This document shows positions 51,451-62,000 of a DNA stretch of 64,000 nucleotides, in pieces (the first letter of the stretch is position 1; every line of letters starts with the position of its first letter). This DNA is from Caballeronia fortuita. GTDB taxonomy: Bacteria; Pseudomonadota; Gammaproteobacteria; Burkholderiales; Burkholderiaceae. The position numbers and the translations under genes are program-made. Where the stretch lies: assembly GCF_001544835.2 (NCBI RefSeq), contig NZ_FCNX02000013.1, positions 62,001 through 126,000 on the forward strand. Direction: 5' to 3'. The notes beneath the pieces are model-generated. The model was not told the DNA's origin. It saw only the letters and a program-made list of their open reading frames with translations, and did no database searches.

Positions 51451-54189
51451 TCATTTCGCACCGACGAACTCCTGCATATCGGCATCCGCTTCGCCCGCGA
51501 GCGGCACGATGCCTGACGGTCCCGTCGCATGCGGCTGCAGCAGCAGCGCGACCAGTCCGCTCCAGCCCGTCTGATGCGATGCGCCCACGCCGCGCCCGTT
51601 ATCGCCGTGAAAATATTCGTGAAAGAGCACGAGATCGCGCGAACGCGGATCGGCCTGCAAGAGCGGATATGCGGCCATCACGGGACGCTCGCCGTTCTTG
51701 TCGAGCAGAAAGAGCGTGGTCACGCGGCGCGCAAGTTCGTCGGCGATCTGCGCGAGCGAGAACTTCTGCCCCGAGCCGGTCGGATATTCGACACGGAAAT
51801 CGTCGCCGTAATAACGATGAAACTCGTGGATCGATTCGATCAGCAGATAGTTCACCGGCATCCACACCGGGCCGCGCCAGTTCGAGTTGCCGCCGAACAC
51901 GCGCGAGTCCGATTCCGCCGGCAGATAGCGGATGCCGAAGCTCTCGCTGTTGTGATAGTAGACGAACGGGTTATCGAGATGCACGCGCGAGAGCGCGCGC
52001 ACGCCGTGATCGGAGAGGAATTCGGTTTCGTCGAGCGTGCGCCTGAGCAGCGCCTTCATGCGATGTCCGCGCAACAGCGACAGCAGCACGCTGTTGCCTT
52101 GCCCCGAGACATTCCACCGCGAGACGAGCCGCGCGAGATCGGTGCGATGTTCGAGGAACCAGTGCAGCCGTTCGCGCAGTTCCGGCAGCGACCGATACAC
52201 CTTCGGTTCCAGCACATGCACCGCGAAGAGCGGAATCAGGCCGACGATGGACCGCACGCGCATCGGCACGCTGGAGCCGTCGGGCAGGCGCAGCTTGTCG
52301 TAAAAGAACTCGTCCTCGCTGTCCCAGAGGCCCGTGTCGCAGTCGTCCTCGCAGCTCACCGCCTCAGCGATATACAGGAAGTGCTCGAAGAACTTCACCG
52401 CGATATCGACGAACACCTTGTTCGCGTACGCCAGTTCCAGCGCGATACGCATCAGGTCGAGCGCGTACGCGGCCATCCACGCGGTGCCGTCGGCCTGATC
52501 GATATGCCCGCCCGTCGGCAGCGGCGACGAGCGATCGAAGATGCCCACGTTGTCCAGCCCGAGAAAGCCGCCCTGGAAGATATTCTTGCCGTCGGCGTCC
52601 TTGCGGTTGACCCACCACGAGAAGTTCAGCAGCAGCTTGTGGAACACGAGTTCGAGGAAATCGCGGTCGCCTTTGCCGGTGATCGCGCGATCGATTTCGT
52701 AGACGCGCCACGTCGCCCAGGCATGCACGGGCGGATTGGCATCGCCGAAAGCCCATTCGTAGGCGGGCAACTGGCCGTTCGGATGCTGATAGCGGTCCTT
52801 CACGAGCAATAGCAACTGACGCTTTGCGAATTCAGGGTCGATGAGCGCGAACGCCGCAGCATGGAACGCGAGATCCCACGATGCGTACCACGGATACTCC
52901 CACTTGTCCGGCATCGACACGATGTCCGCGTTGCACAGATGCCGCCAGTCCGAATCGCGCCCGAAACGCCGCTGCTTGGGCGGCTTCGGCTGGAGCGGAT
53001 CGCCGTCGAGCCAGCGCGTCACGTCGAACTGATAATACTGTTTCGACCAGAGCATGCCCGCGAGCGCCTGGCGCTGCACGAGGCGCTGATCGGCATCGGC
53101 GATATCGTGCTGCAGCGCGCCGTAGAACTCGTCGGCTTCCGCGAGGCGGCGCGCAAAAAGCGCATCGACGTCGAGCGGCACCGCGTCCGGCGCCGATTCG
53201 GGCCGCCAGCGCAGATACACCACGGCCCTGCCGTGCGGCTCCAGTTCGAGACCGGCATGCGCGGCCGCGCGCGTGCCCTTGTCGCGGCGAATCGCGTCTT
53301 CATCGCCTTGCAGGATGTAATCGTTGAAGCCGTCCTTGAACGGCCCTTCGCCTTCCATCTGAAAGAGCCGCTTCACGTTGGTCTCGTTCTCGCAGAAGAG
53401 CCATTCGATGTTCGCGGCGTCGGGCGACCACGCGGTGACGACCATCGGCTCGTGCGCGCCCTGTTCGGCGAGCACGTATGTGCCTTCGCCCTGCACGGTC
53501 TCCACTTTCAGCGAAGGCTTGATGGGCGCCGGCTTCCATGACCATGTGTTGCGCGCCCAGATTTGCGGCAGCACGTCGAGCGAGGCCGATACCGCGCCGC
53601 GATTCTCCACCGTCACGCGCATCACGATGTCGTCGGGCGTGTGCTTCGCGTATTCGACCTGCACGTCGAAGTAGCGCTCGTCGTCGAACACGCCGGTGTC
53701 GAGCACTTCGTACTCGGGCATGTCGGCGCCGCGCCGCGCGTTTTCATCGACGAGATCGGCGTACGGATAAGCCGCATGCGGATACTTGTAGAGCATGCGC
53801 ATGTAGGAATGCGTCGGCGTGCCGTCGATGTAGAAGTACAGTTCCTTCACGTCCTCGCCATGATTGCCTTCCTGGTTCGTCAGACCGAAAAGCCGCTCCT
53901 TGATGATCGGATCGCAGCCGTTCCAGAGTGCGAGCGATATGCACCAGTTGAGCTTGTCGTCGCCGAAGCCGGCGATGCCGTCCTCGCCCCATCGATACGC
54001 ACGGCTGCGCGCATGATCGTGCGGAAAGTATTCCCACGCGGTGCCGAATTCGCTGTAGTCCTCGCGCACTGTTCCCCATTGCCGTTCGCTCAGATACGGT
54101 CCCCAGCGCTGCCAGCGCGAGCAGTCTTTCGAATGGAGCCGCGAGCCCTCTACGGTGTCGAGCTGGTTGACGGGGCGCGATCTGGGCAT
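51451..54189 (-). CDS. GH63-type glucosidase
   Basis: 912 residues from ATG 54189 (GAGGAG site). Pieces such as FEYFPHDHARSRAYRWGEDG, WYASWDLAFHAAAFALIDP, NANPPVHAWATWRVY and GGNSNWRGPVWMPVNYLLI fit the MGH1/GH63-like family, alpha-toroid inverting glucosidases that process glucosides such as trehalose- or mannosylglycerate-type compounds. The catalytic acids lie in the WDS and NWRGP regions in relatives. It forms a pair with the debranching gene. Confidence 0.8.
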   Translation of the reverse strand: MPRSRPVNQLDTVEGSRLHSKDCSRWQRWGPYLSERQWGTVREDYSEFGTAWEYFPHDHARSRAYRWGEDGIAGFGDDKLNWCISLALWNGCDPIIKERLFGLTNQEGNHGEDVKELYFYIDGTPTHSYMRMLYKYPHAAYPYADLVDENARRGADMPEYEVLDTGVFDDERYFDVQVEYAKHTPDDIVMRVTVENRGAVSASLDVLPQIWARNTWSWKPAPIKPSLKVETVQGEGTYVLAEQGAHEPMVVTAWSPDAANIEWLFCENETNVKRLFQMEGEGPFKDGFNDYILQGDEDAIRRDKGTRAAAHAGLELEPHGRAVVYLRWRPESAPDAVPLDVDALFARRLAEADEFYGALQHDIADADQRLVQRQALAGMLWSKQYYQFDVTRWLDGDPLQPKPPKQRRFGRDSDWRHLCNADIVSMPDKWEYPWYASWDLAFHAAAFALIDPEFAKRQLLLLVKDRYQHPNGQLPAYEWAFGDANPPVHAWATWRVYEIDRAITGKGDRDFLELVFHKLLLNFSWWVNRKDADGKNIFQGGFLGLDNVGIFDRSSPLPTGGHIDQADGTAWMAAYALDLMRIALELAYANKVFVDIAVKFFEHFLYIAEAVSCEDDCDTGLWDSEDEFFYDKLRLPDGSSVPMRVRSIVGLIPLFAVHVLEPKVYRSLPELRERLHWFLEHRTDLARLVSRWNVSGQGNSVLLSLLRGHRMKALLRRTLDETEFLSDHGVRALSRVHLDNPFVYYHNSESFGIRYLPAESDSRVFGGNSNWRGPVWMPVNYLLIESIHEFHRYYGDDFRVEYPTGSGQKFSLAQIADELARRVTTLFLLDKNGERPVMAAYPLLQADPRSRDLVLFHEYFHGDNGRGVGASHQTGWSGLVALLLQPHATGPSGIVPLAGEADADMQEFVGAK

Positions 54190-54273
54190 GGACGTCTCCT
54201 CGTTGGCGGCGTGCGGAACGGCGGGCAAGACCCGTAATTTAACGCGTTCGTTCGCGCATTGCGCGCGTCACGT

Positions 54274-56205
54274 CTATCGCGTGCCGAGCAGCTTTTCGAT
54301 CCGCAGCAGTTCCGCGAGCGACCACGCCTGAAATGGCGTGCCGCCGGGCGTGTGTGGCGCGTCGCCATCGGCGACCTCGCTGATGTGATCGAGGCCGTAG
54401 CGATCGAGATGCGCATGGAGCGGCGCAAGAAAGCGCTCGCGTGCGCCCGCCGCGCCGTGCACGCGCACCCAGGCTTCGACGAACGGACCGATGAGCCACG
54501 GCCACACGGTGCCCTGGTGATACGCGCCGTCGCGTTCGAGCACGCCGCCCGCGTAGCGCGCCCTGTACGCCGGATCGGACGGCGCTAGCGTGCGCAGGCC
54601 GAGCGGCGTGAGAAGCTGCGTTTCGACCTGATCGACGACGGCACGCGCGATATCGCCATCGACGAGTGGAAACGGCAGGCCGCCGACCGCGAAGATCTGA
54701 TTCGGACGCACCGCGCGATCGACCTTGCCGGTTTCGTGGTCCACATCGACGACATCGTAGAGCGTGTGCGTGTCCGGATCGACGAAGCGCGCGGCGAACG
54801 ACAGCCGCGCCTGATCGCGCAACGGCTGCCAGCGTGCATTCCACGCGCTCGCGATCGACAGCGCGTTGATCCACAGCGCCTGCACCTCGACCGGCTTGCC
54901 GATGCGCGGCGTCACGACCCAGTCGCCCGCCTTCGCGTCCATCCACGTCAGTTGCACGCCGGCCACGCCCGCGCGCAGCAGGCCGTCGTGATCGGCGGCG
55001 ATACCGAAGCGCGTGCCGCGCGCGTAGCCTTCGAGGATCGCATCGACGGCGCTTTGCAGGCGGCTCGTCGTCGCGGCGTGGGCGTGACCCGTCGCCAGAT
55101 AGTCCTGCACGGCGACGGCGAACCACAGCGATGCATCGACGGAGTTGTATTCCGGCAGCCCGCCGCTGTCGGGAAAGCGGTTCGGCACCATGCCTTCGGA
55201 GATCGTGTCGGCCCATTCGAGCAGGATCGATTCCGCTTCCTGATGCCGGCCCGACGCGAGCAGAAGGCCGCGCATCGAGATGAAGGTATCGCGGCCCCAG
55301 TCGGTGAACCACGGAAAGCCCGCGATGATCGTCTTGCCGACGTTGCGCGTGACCACGTAGGCATCGGCGCTGCGTGCGAGCCGGGAGCCGAACGCCGCGC
55401 GCCGCTCCGCTTCCCGCGATGCAAGATGCGCCGCATGCGCGAGCGCGCTGTCTTCGAACGGCCTGTCGTGGCCGGCGTGCGCGTGCAGGATCATCACGGC
55501 ATCGCCGCGCGCGAGGTCGAAGGTGAAGACGCCGGGCGTCGCGAGGTCTTCGGTGAAATCGAGTCCGCGCTCGCGTTCGCGCGCGTAGCAGAAGTTGCGA
55601 TACCAGTCGGGCGCGTGATCGTAGGCGCCGTTCGATGTGACGCAGATCGTCGGCAGATCGCCGTAGGGCTGCCATTGCACGCGTTCGCCTTCGAGCGTCG
55701 CATCGAAGGAAAAGGCCGCGTTTTCGTGATGCAGCGCGTGATAGTCGCGTCCCGAGAGGAGCGGACGCACGCCGAGCTTCGCGGTCTCAGAGGCGCCTTC
55801 GAGACGCCAGCGCAGCACGGTCTCGCGCGCGTCCTTCGCGACGAATGCTTCCGCGACGACGACGGCATCGTCGCCGATGGCGAATCGCCATGTTGGCCAC
55901 GGTTCAGTGTCGAACGAAAGCAGGCTTGCGGATGTGTCGGGATAGAGCACGTCGGGCGCGTAACGCTGCATCGTAAGCGGAATGCGTTTATCGCCCGCTG
56001 CGAGCCACGCTTCGACGCCGTTGATGAGCACGACGCGGCCTGCTGGCGGTTGCGTCGCCGTGAGCAGCAGCGCGTGATAGCGCCGCGTGCGCATGGTGCC
56101 GACGGTGCCGGAAGCGAAGCCGCCGCTCGCGTCGGCTTCAAGCCATTCGTCTTCGAGACGCGCGGTGTCGATCGGCGATTCGTCGGTGCGTTCGATGCGT
56201 GTCAT
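54274..56205 (-). CDS. Glycogen-debranching-type amylo-alpha-1,6-glucosidase
   Basis: 643 residues from ATG 56205. N-terminal GDE_N-like beta domain (DASGGFASGTVGTMRTRRYH) and the C-terminal alpha-toroid GDE_C domain with FPWFTDWGRDTFISMRGLLL, SVDASLWFAVAVQDYL and YHQGTVWPWLIGPFVEAW. It removes alpha-1,6 branches from glycogen-like glucans. The start lies seven bases from a 100-bp tandem repeat array, so promoter and ribosome site must lie within or beyond the array. Confidence 0.85.
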   Translation of the reverse strand: MTRIERTDESPIDTARLEDEWLEADASGGFASGTVGTMRTRRYHALLLTATQPPAGRVVLINGVEAWLAAGDKRIPLTMQRYAPDVLYPDTSASLLSFDTEPWPTWRFAIGDDAVVVAEAFVAKDARETVLRWRLEGASETAKLGVRPLLSGRDYHALHHENAAFSFDATLEGERVQWQPYGDLPTICVTSNGAYDHAPDWYRNFCYARERERGLDFTEDLATPGVFTFDLARGDAVMILHAHAGHDRPFEDSALAHAAHLASREAERRAAFGSRLARSADAYVVTRNVGKTIIAGFPWFTDWGRDTFISMRGLLLASGRHQEAESILLEWADTISEGMVPNRFPDSGGLPEYNSVDASLWFAVAVQDYLATGHAHAATTSRLQSAVDAILEGYARGTRFGIAADHDGLLRAGVAGVQLTWMDAKAGDWVVTPRIGKPVEVQALWINALSIASAWNARWQPLRDQARLSFAARFVDPDTHTLYDVVDVDHETGKVDRAVRPNQIFAVGGLPFPLVDGDIARAVVDQVETQLLTPLGLRTLAPSDPAYRARYAGGVLERDGAYHQGTVWPWLIGPFVEAWVRVHGAAGARERFLAPLHAHLDRYGLDHISEVADGDAPHTPGGTPFQAWSLAELLRIEKLLGTR

Positions 56206-56211
56206 GGCTTT

Positions 56212-56711
56212 TTTCTTCGCTGGATCTTTTGATCGTGGCGGCTCGGCGTTTCGCCGGATCCCGTGTTCGTGTCGGTCTATTAGCACTGCCCCTGTGCGGG
56301 GCGGCAGTCACTTTCTTCGCTGGATCCTTTGATCGTGGCGGCTCGGCGTTTCGCCGGATCCCGTGTTCGTGTCGGTCTATTAGCACTGCCCCTGTGCGGG
56401 GCGGCAGTCACTTTCTTCGCTGGATCCTTTGATCGTGGCGGCTCGGCGTTTCGCCGGATCCCGTGTTCGTGTCGGTCTATTAGCACTGCCCCTGTGCGGG
56501 GCGGCAGTCACTTTCTTCGCTGGATCCTTTGATCGTGGCGGCTCGGCGTTTCGCCGGATCCCGTGTTCGTGTCGGTCTATTAGCACTGCCCCTGTGCGGG
56601 GCGGCAGTCACTTTCTTCGCTGGATCCTTTGATCGTGGCGGCTCGGCGTTTCGCCGGATCCCGTGTTCGTGTCGGTCTATTAGCACTGCCCCTGTGCGGG
56701 GCGGCAGTCAC
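56212..56711. repeat. Five tandem copies of a 100-bp unit
   Basis: Exact period of 100 bases, copies at 56212, 56312, 56412, 56512 and 56612. Copies 2-5 appear identical; copy 1 differs by one base (T at 56227). Each unit carries two hairpins: CGGCG-TTT-CGCCG and GCCCC-tgt-GGGGC-like. Because 100 is not divisible by three, every copy shifts reading frame, so the short frames in it are not genes. Confidence 0.95.
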
Positions 56712-57295
56712 TTTCTTTGCTGCTGCAAAGAAAGTAACCAAAGAAAGCAGCTTCTGATACGCCCGCGGTCACACGCAATTTGGGTAGTCCTCTCGTCGTT
56801 CGTGGGCTGCCTAAAGAGTGCCCTCATAGGACCAACCGGGCCTGGCTCGCGCACGGTCTGACTAGCCAAAAAGTCCCAGCGCGCGGGTTCAGCAATCATA
56901 CATCCGGCACAGCGCTACGCGCTGCCGCCCGGTATGCAAGGGCAACCAACGAATCACAGATGCAATGAGATCGACGCGTTAGTAGCGAAGCACGCGCGGA
57001 CCCAATGGACCGGTCGGCCGCGAAGCGGGCTGGAGCTATTCCGTGCTGAACCGGTTTGTTAGGTGGTGCGATGTGGCAGACCGTGCGCGATCCAAGTCCC
57101 GCAACTTCTATGAGGGCACTCTTTAGGCGAGTGCCACCTGGGACGAGAGAACTACCCAACGTGCGTATGACCGCGGGCGTGAAAAGCTGCTTTCTTTGCC
57201 TACTTTCTTTGCAGCAGCAAAGAAAGTAGGTGCCGCCCCGCACAGGGGCAACGCTAATAGACCACAAAGAAAACGGGATCCGGCGAAGAAGAAGA
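56640..57295. repeat. Long imperfect inverted-repeat element
   Basis: The left arm (about 56640-56880) and right arm (about 57070-57295) are roughly 85% alike when one is reversed. Shared landmarks are CACAGGGGC, AAAGAAAGTA, AAAGAAAGCAGC, CGCCCGCGGTCA and TAAAGAGTGCCCTCATA. The centre (56880-57070) is unique. The right arm also contains a degenerate copy of the 100-bp unit. No transposase frame is inside, so this looks like a MITE-like or REP-type intergenic element. Confidence 0.8.
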
Positions 57296-57311
57296 GGAAG
57301 AAGACATGACC

Positions 57312-58604
57312 TCACCCAACAACCACCGTCACAGCATGAATCAAAATCCCAACCGCGCCGCCCACAAGCGTCCCATTCACCCGAATGAACTGCAAATCCC
57401 GCCCGATATTGAGCTCAACATCCCTGACGAGCGTCGCATCGTCCCACTGCTTGACAGTAGCGGCGATATGCTTCGCGATACCATCCCGCAACTCCGGCGC
57501 CAAAGCCTTCAACGCATCCCGCATATGCTCGTTGATTGAATCGCGCAACGCCGGATCGCTGCCGAGCGCCGCGGCAAAACCACCCGCCATCGCCACGACC
57601 TTCGCGTGAAACGCCGAATCGGGTCGCCTGATATCGGCATCGAGCCACGCGATGAACTCATCCCATAGCCCGTTCACATAGCCGCGCAATTCCGGCCGAT
57701 CGAGCCATTCGCGCTTGTGCTCGTCGATACGCGCCTTGAACGAAGGGTCAGTCTTCAACCGCTCGACAAACCGCTCCACGGCCGCATCGAACGCCTTGCG
57801 GCGCTCGTGCTCCGGGTCGCTGCTCACGTCGTGCAGCCATTGATTCGCGCCGCGCACGAGACCCGCCGCGAACTTGTTCCCGAGATCCTCCGCATTCAGC
57901 CCGACGAACCCCAGCATGCCGACGAGCTTCGGATACTCCTCGCCCGCCACCGCGACGATGCGCGTCGCCAGCATCTCCTGCACCTCGGGCTTGTCGAGCC
58001 AGCCGGCCAGTTGCTTCAGGCCTTCGTCGAGCAGCAACTGATGACGCCGGTCCGAGGTCAGCGCCGACAGCACGCTGCCCGCCGCGCCCGCGAGATCGAA
58101 CGAATCCGCGCGTCGGCGCAGCGTGTCGTACAGCATCGTCTTCACGCGCTCGTCGTCGACGAAAGACAGCAACTGGCCGACCGCCGTCACCGCCTTCTTG
58201 CCGAGCAGCTCCGAGTTCTTCGGCTCGGCGAGCCACATCGACAGACGGCTCGCCGGATCGAACGCATTCACGCGCGCGACGAGCGCATCGGTGCCGAGAA
58301 AACGGTCGCGCACGAACACCGCCAGATTGTCCGCGACGCGCGCCTTGTTCGCGGGCAGGATCGCCGTATGCGGAATCGGCACGCCGAGCGGATGACGAAA
58401 CAGCGCGACGACCGCGAACCAGTCCGCAAGCGCGCCGACCATCGCGGCTTCCGCGAACGACGACACCCACGCCCACGCGCCCGCATCGTGCTGGCTCTTG
58501 GCGAGCGCGAACAACGCGCCGGCCGCGACGAGCAGCGCGAAGGCGAACCACTTCATTCTTTTCAGCGCGACCGCTTTGTCTTGCGCGTTTTCCTGCGTTT
58601 CCAT
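57312..58604 (-). CDS. DUF445 membrane protein (YjiN-like)
   Basis: 430 residues. N-terminal membrane helix (FAFALLVAAGALFALAKS), a second hydrophobic segment with WVSSFAEAAMVGALADWFAV, and the DUF445 signature VALFRHPLGVPIPHTAILP. A third helix closes the protein (NGTLVGGAVGILIHAVTVVV). Between them is a long helical region. Function in bacteria is unknown. The gene ends 17 bases from the inverted-repeat element. Confidence 0.85.
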   Translation of the reverse strand: METQENAQDKAVALKRMKWFAFALLVAAGALFALAKSQHDAGAWAWVSSFAEAAMVGALADWFAVVALFRHPLGVPIPHTAILPANKARVADNLAVFVRDRFLGTDALVARVNAFDPASRLSMWLAEPKNSELLGKKAVTAVGQLLSFVDDERVKTMLYDTLRRRADSFDLAGAAGSVLSALTSDRRHQLLLDEGLKQLAGWLDKPEVQEMLATRIVAVAGEEYPKLVGMLGFVGLNAEDLGNKFAAGLVRGANQWLHDVSSDPEHERRKAFDAAVERFVERLKTDPSFKARIDEHKREWLDRPELRGYVNGLWDEFIAWLDADIRRPDSAFHAKVVAMAGGFAAALGSDPALRDSINEHMRDALKALAPELRDGIAKHIAATVKQWDDATLVRDVELNIGRDLQFIRVNGTLVGGAVGILIHAVTVVVG

Positions 58605-58615
58605 CTATGTCGGTT

Positions 58616-59035
58616 TCATGGTTTTGACGAGGCCGAAAGCTTACCAGCACTACGCTGCAATTCCCGAAGGACATCGACGGCGCGCTCGCCCTCGTCGGCC
58701 GGAACGAAGATGTGGTCGTGATACGCCGCCGCCATCACATTGCAACTGATGCCCGCTTCACCGAGCGCATGCGCGAACGCCGCGGTCAAACCGACAGCGT
58801 TCAGGTCCGAATGCACCGTCAGCGTGATCCACGCCGCGCGAAACAGCGGCACGATGCCCGCTGCCTGCGCCGCGCGCCCTTCCATCACGACGGTCAAGCC
58901 CTCGCGCTCGCGAAACGTCGCGACGATGCCCGCGCCGCTCGTCACAGCATCGTGCGGCAGCGACGCGAACACATACACGCCCGGCTGCAATTCGGGCTGC
59001 ATCGACGCGATCAGCGTATCGAGATCACGCAGCAT
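58616..59035 (-). CDS. ACT-domain protein
   Basis: 139 residues from ATG 59035. It contains two ACT-like halves: GVYVFASLPHDAVTSGAGIV (first) and AWITLTVHSDLNAVGLTAAF, HALGEAGISCNVMAAAYHDH, IFVPADEGERAVDVL (second). ACT domains bind amino acids or related small molecules. The start overlaps the uvrA stop by 11 bases, so the two are co-translated, and the stop is 11 bases from the DUF445 start. Confidence 0.8.
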   Translation of the reverse strand: MLRDLDTLIASMQPELQPGVYVFASLPHDAVTSGAGIVATFREREGLTVVMEGRAAQAAGIVPLFRAAWITLTVHSDLNAVGLTAAFAHALGEAGISCNVMAAAYHDHIFVPADEGERAVDVLRELQRSAGKLSASSKP

Positions 59036-62000
59036 TTTCGGTAGCCCTCGTTCTAGCCAGCACCGGGCGCAACGCCGCACCGGTATGGCTGCGCGGATGC
59101 GTCGCGAGCGTGTCCGGGTCCGCGGCCGCGACGATCGTACCGCCGTTCACGCCGCCTTCCGGGCCGAGATCGAGCACCCAGTCGGCTTCGGCGATCACAT
59201 CGAGATCGTGTTCGATGACGATCACGCTGTGCCCGCCATCCACCAGACGATGCAGCACGCGGATCAGCTTCGCGACGTCCGCCATGTGCAGGCCAACGGT
59301 CGGCTCGTCGAGGACATAGAGCGTATGCGGCGGCTTCTGGCCGCGTCGCGTGATGTCGTCGCGCACCTTCGACAACTCGGTGACGAGCTTGATGCGCTGC
59401 GCTTCGCCGCCCGACAGCGTCGGCGACGGCTGGCCGAGCGTCAGATAACCGAGGCCGACATCGCGCAGCAATTGCAGCGGATGCGCGATGCTTTGCATCG
59501 ACGAGAAGAACTCGACGGCCTCGTCGATTTCCATCGTCAGCACTTCGCCGATGTTCTTGCCGCGCCACGTCACCGCGAGTGTCTCGGGATTGAAGCGCTG
59601 GCCATGACACACGTCGCACGGCACTTTGACGTCGGGCAGGAAGCTCATCGCAATCGTGCGCACGCCCTGGCCTTCGCACGCGGGACAGCGCCCCTCGCCC
59701 GTGTTGAACGAGAATCGCGACGGCGTATAGCCGCGCGCGCGGGCTTCGAGCGTATCGGCGAACAGCTTGCGGATGGTGTCCCACATGCCGATGTACGTCG
59801 CCGGGCATGAACGCGGAGTCTTGCCGATCGGCGTCTGATCGACTTCCAGCACGCGATCGATAGCTTCGAAACCAGTCACGCCGCTGCAACCCTGCCACCC
59901 GTGCGCGACATCGAACTTCGGACGCGGCGCTTCGCGTGCGAGCACGCTGGCGCGCGCCTTCGTGCCGGGCTTGCTCGTGTCGGCGGCCTGCGCCGCCTTG
60001 CGCGCACGCCGCACCGCGGGCGACGACAGCACCGAGCGGCCTACAGCATCGAGCAGATTGGTCATCAGCACGTCGCGCGCGAGCGTCGACTTGCCCGAGC
60101 CCGACACGCCCGTAATCGCGACGAGCCGGTTCAGCGGCATCGTCGCCGTCACGTTGCGCAGATTGTGGAGCGTCGCGCCTTCGACAGTGAGCCATTGCTC
60201 CGGAACAGCCGCGCGCTTCGCCGTCCCCGCACGCACTTCGCGGCGCGGCTGCAAAGGATGCACGATCGGATTCGCAAGGAACTGGCCGGTCAGCGACGCC
60301 TTGTGCGCCGCGAGGTCCGTCACGTTGCCCTGCGCGACGACCGTGCCGCCGCGCTTGCCCGCGCCCGGCCCGATATCGATGATGTGATCCGCGCGGCGAA
60401 TCGTGTCTTCATCGTGCTCGACGACGACGAGCGTGTTGCCCTTGTCGTTCAGCTTCTTGAGCGCGGACAGCAAGATGAGGTTGTCGCGCGGATGCAGACC
60501 GATGGTCGGTTCATCGAGCACATAACACACGCCTTGCAGATTGCTGCCGAGTTGCGCGGCGAGGCGGATGCGTTGCGCTTCGCCGCCGGAAAGCGTTGGC
60601 GCGGCGCGATCGAGGCTCAGATAACCGAGCCCGACTTCTTCGAGAAATTGCAGACGTCCTTCGATCTCGCTGACGACGTCCCGCGCGATATCCGCATCGC
60701 GGCCCTTCAGCTTCAGCGAAGCGATCCACTCGCGCGTGTCGCTGACGGTCCATCGTCCGACTTCCGTGATCGGATAATTGCCGAACGTGACCGCGCGGGC
60801 GACATCGTTCAGACGCGTGCCTTCGCAATCCGGGCACGGTTGATCGATGATATCGTCCGGCTCCTGATCCACCGAACCGATGCTCTGCTCGCGGCCGCGA
60901 TCGTCCTGCGCGAAGACCGTGTCGTCGAACGCGGCACGTTGCTCGCGCGTGAGCTTCACGCCCGTGCCGACGCATGTGTTGCACCAGCCATGCTTGCTGT
61001 TGTACGAGAACATGCGCGGATCGAGTTCGGGATAACTCGTGCCGCACACCGGGCACGCGCGCTTGGTCGAGAACACGCGCGTTTCTTCCTTGCCGCGCCG
61101 CGCGCCGTCTTGCCACGAACCATGCAGTTCGTCGAGCGGCGCGCAAAGATGCATGACGCCCTTGCCGATTTCGAGCGTATCGTCGAGCAAACGCCGCAGT
61201 TCCGCTTCGTTATCCGCCGACACGACGAGATCCGCTACCGGCAGTTCGATCGTATGTTCGCGGAAGCGATCGAGCTTCGGCCACGGGCTCACAGGCAGGA
61301 ATTCGCCATCCACACGCAGGTGCGTGTTGCCGCGCGCCTTCGCCCATTTCGCGAGATCGGTATAGACGCCCTTGCGATTGACGACGAGCGGCGCGAGCAG
61401 TCCGACATGCTGTCCCTTGAAGTCGCGCATGATCTGTGCGGCGATCGACTCCGAGCTTTGCGACTGGACCGGCGTGCCATCGTGAATGCAATGCTGAATG
61501 CCGAGCTTCACGTACAGCAGGCGCAGGAAGTGCCAGACTTCCGATGTCGTCGCGACCGTCGACTTGCGTCCGCCGCGCGACAGACGCTGCTCGATCGCGA
61601 CGGTCGGCGGAATGCCATAGACGGCATCGACTTCGGGACGGCCGGCGGGCTGCACGATAGAGCGCGCATACGCGTTCAGCGATTCGAGGTAACGGCGCTG
61701 GCCTTCATGGAAAAGAATATCGAACGCGAGCGTCGACTTGCCCGAGCCTGACACGCCCGTCACGACATTGAACTTGTTGTGCGGAATATCGACATCGAGC
61801 GACTTCAGGTTGTGCTCGCGCGCATTGACGATACGCACGACGTTCTCGCCCTGCAACGCACGACGCGCGCTCGCGACTTCCGCCGCGAGTTGCAGCGGCA
61901 CGCCCGCGCGCTTTTCCGCCGCGCCCGGCGCCATCGCTTCTTCGTAGTCGACCAGCGCGCGGCCCGTATGCGATTGTTCGCATGCCGAAACATCGTCGGG

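Noticed and set aside
56209..56861. Repeated 67-110-codon frames on both strands
   Set aside because: Produced by the 100-bp tandem array; each copy shifts frame and ends alike.
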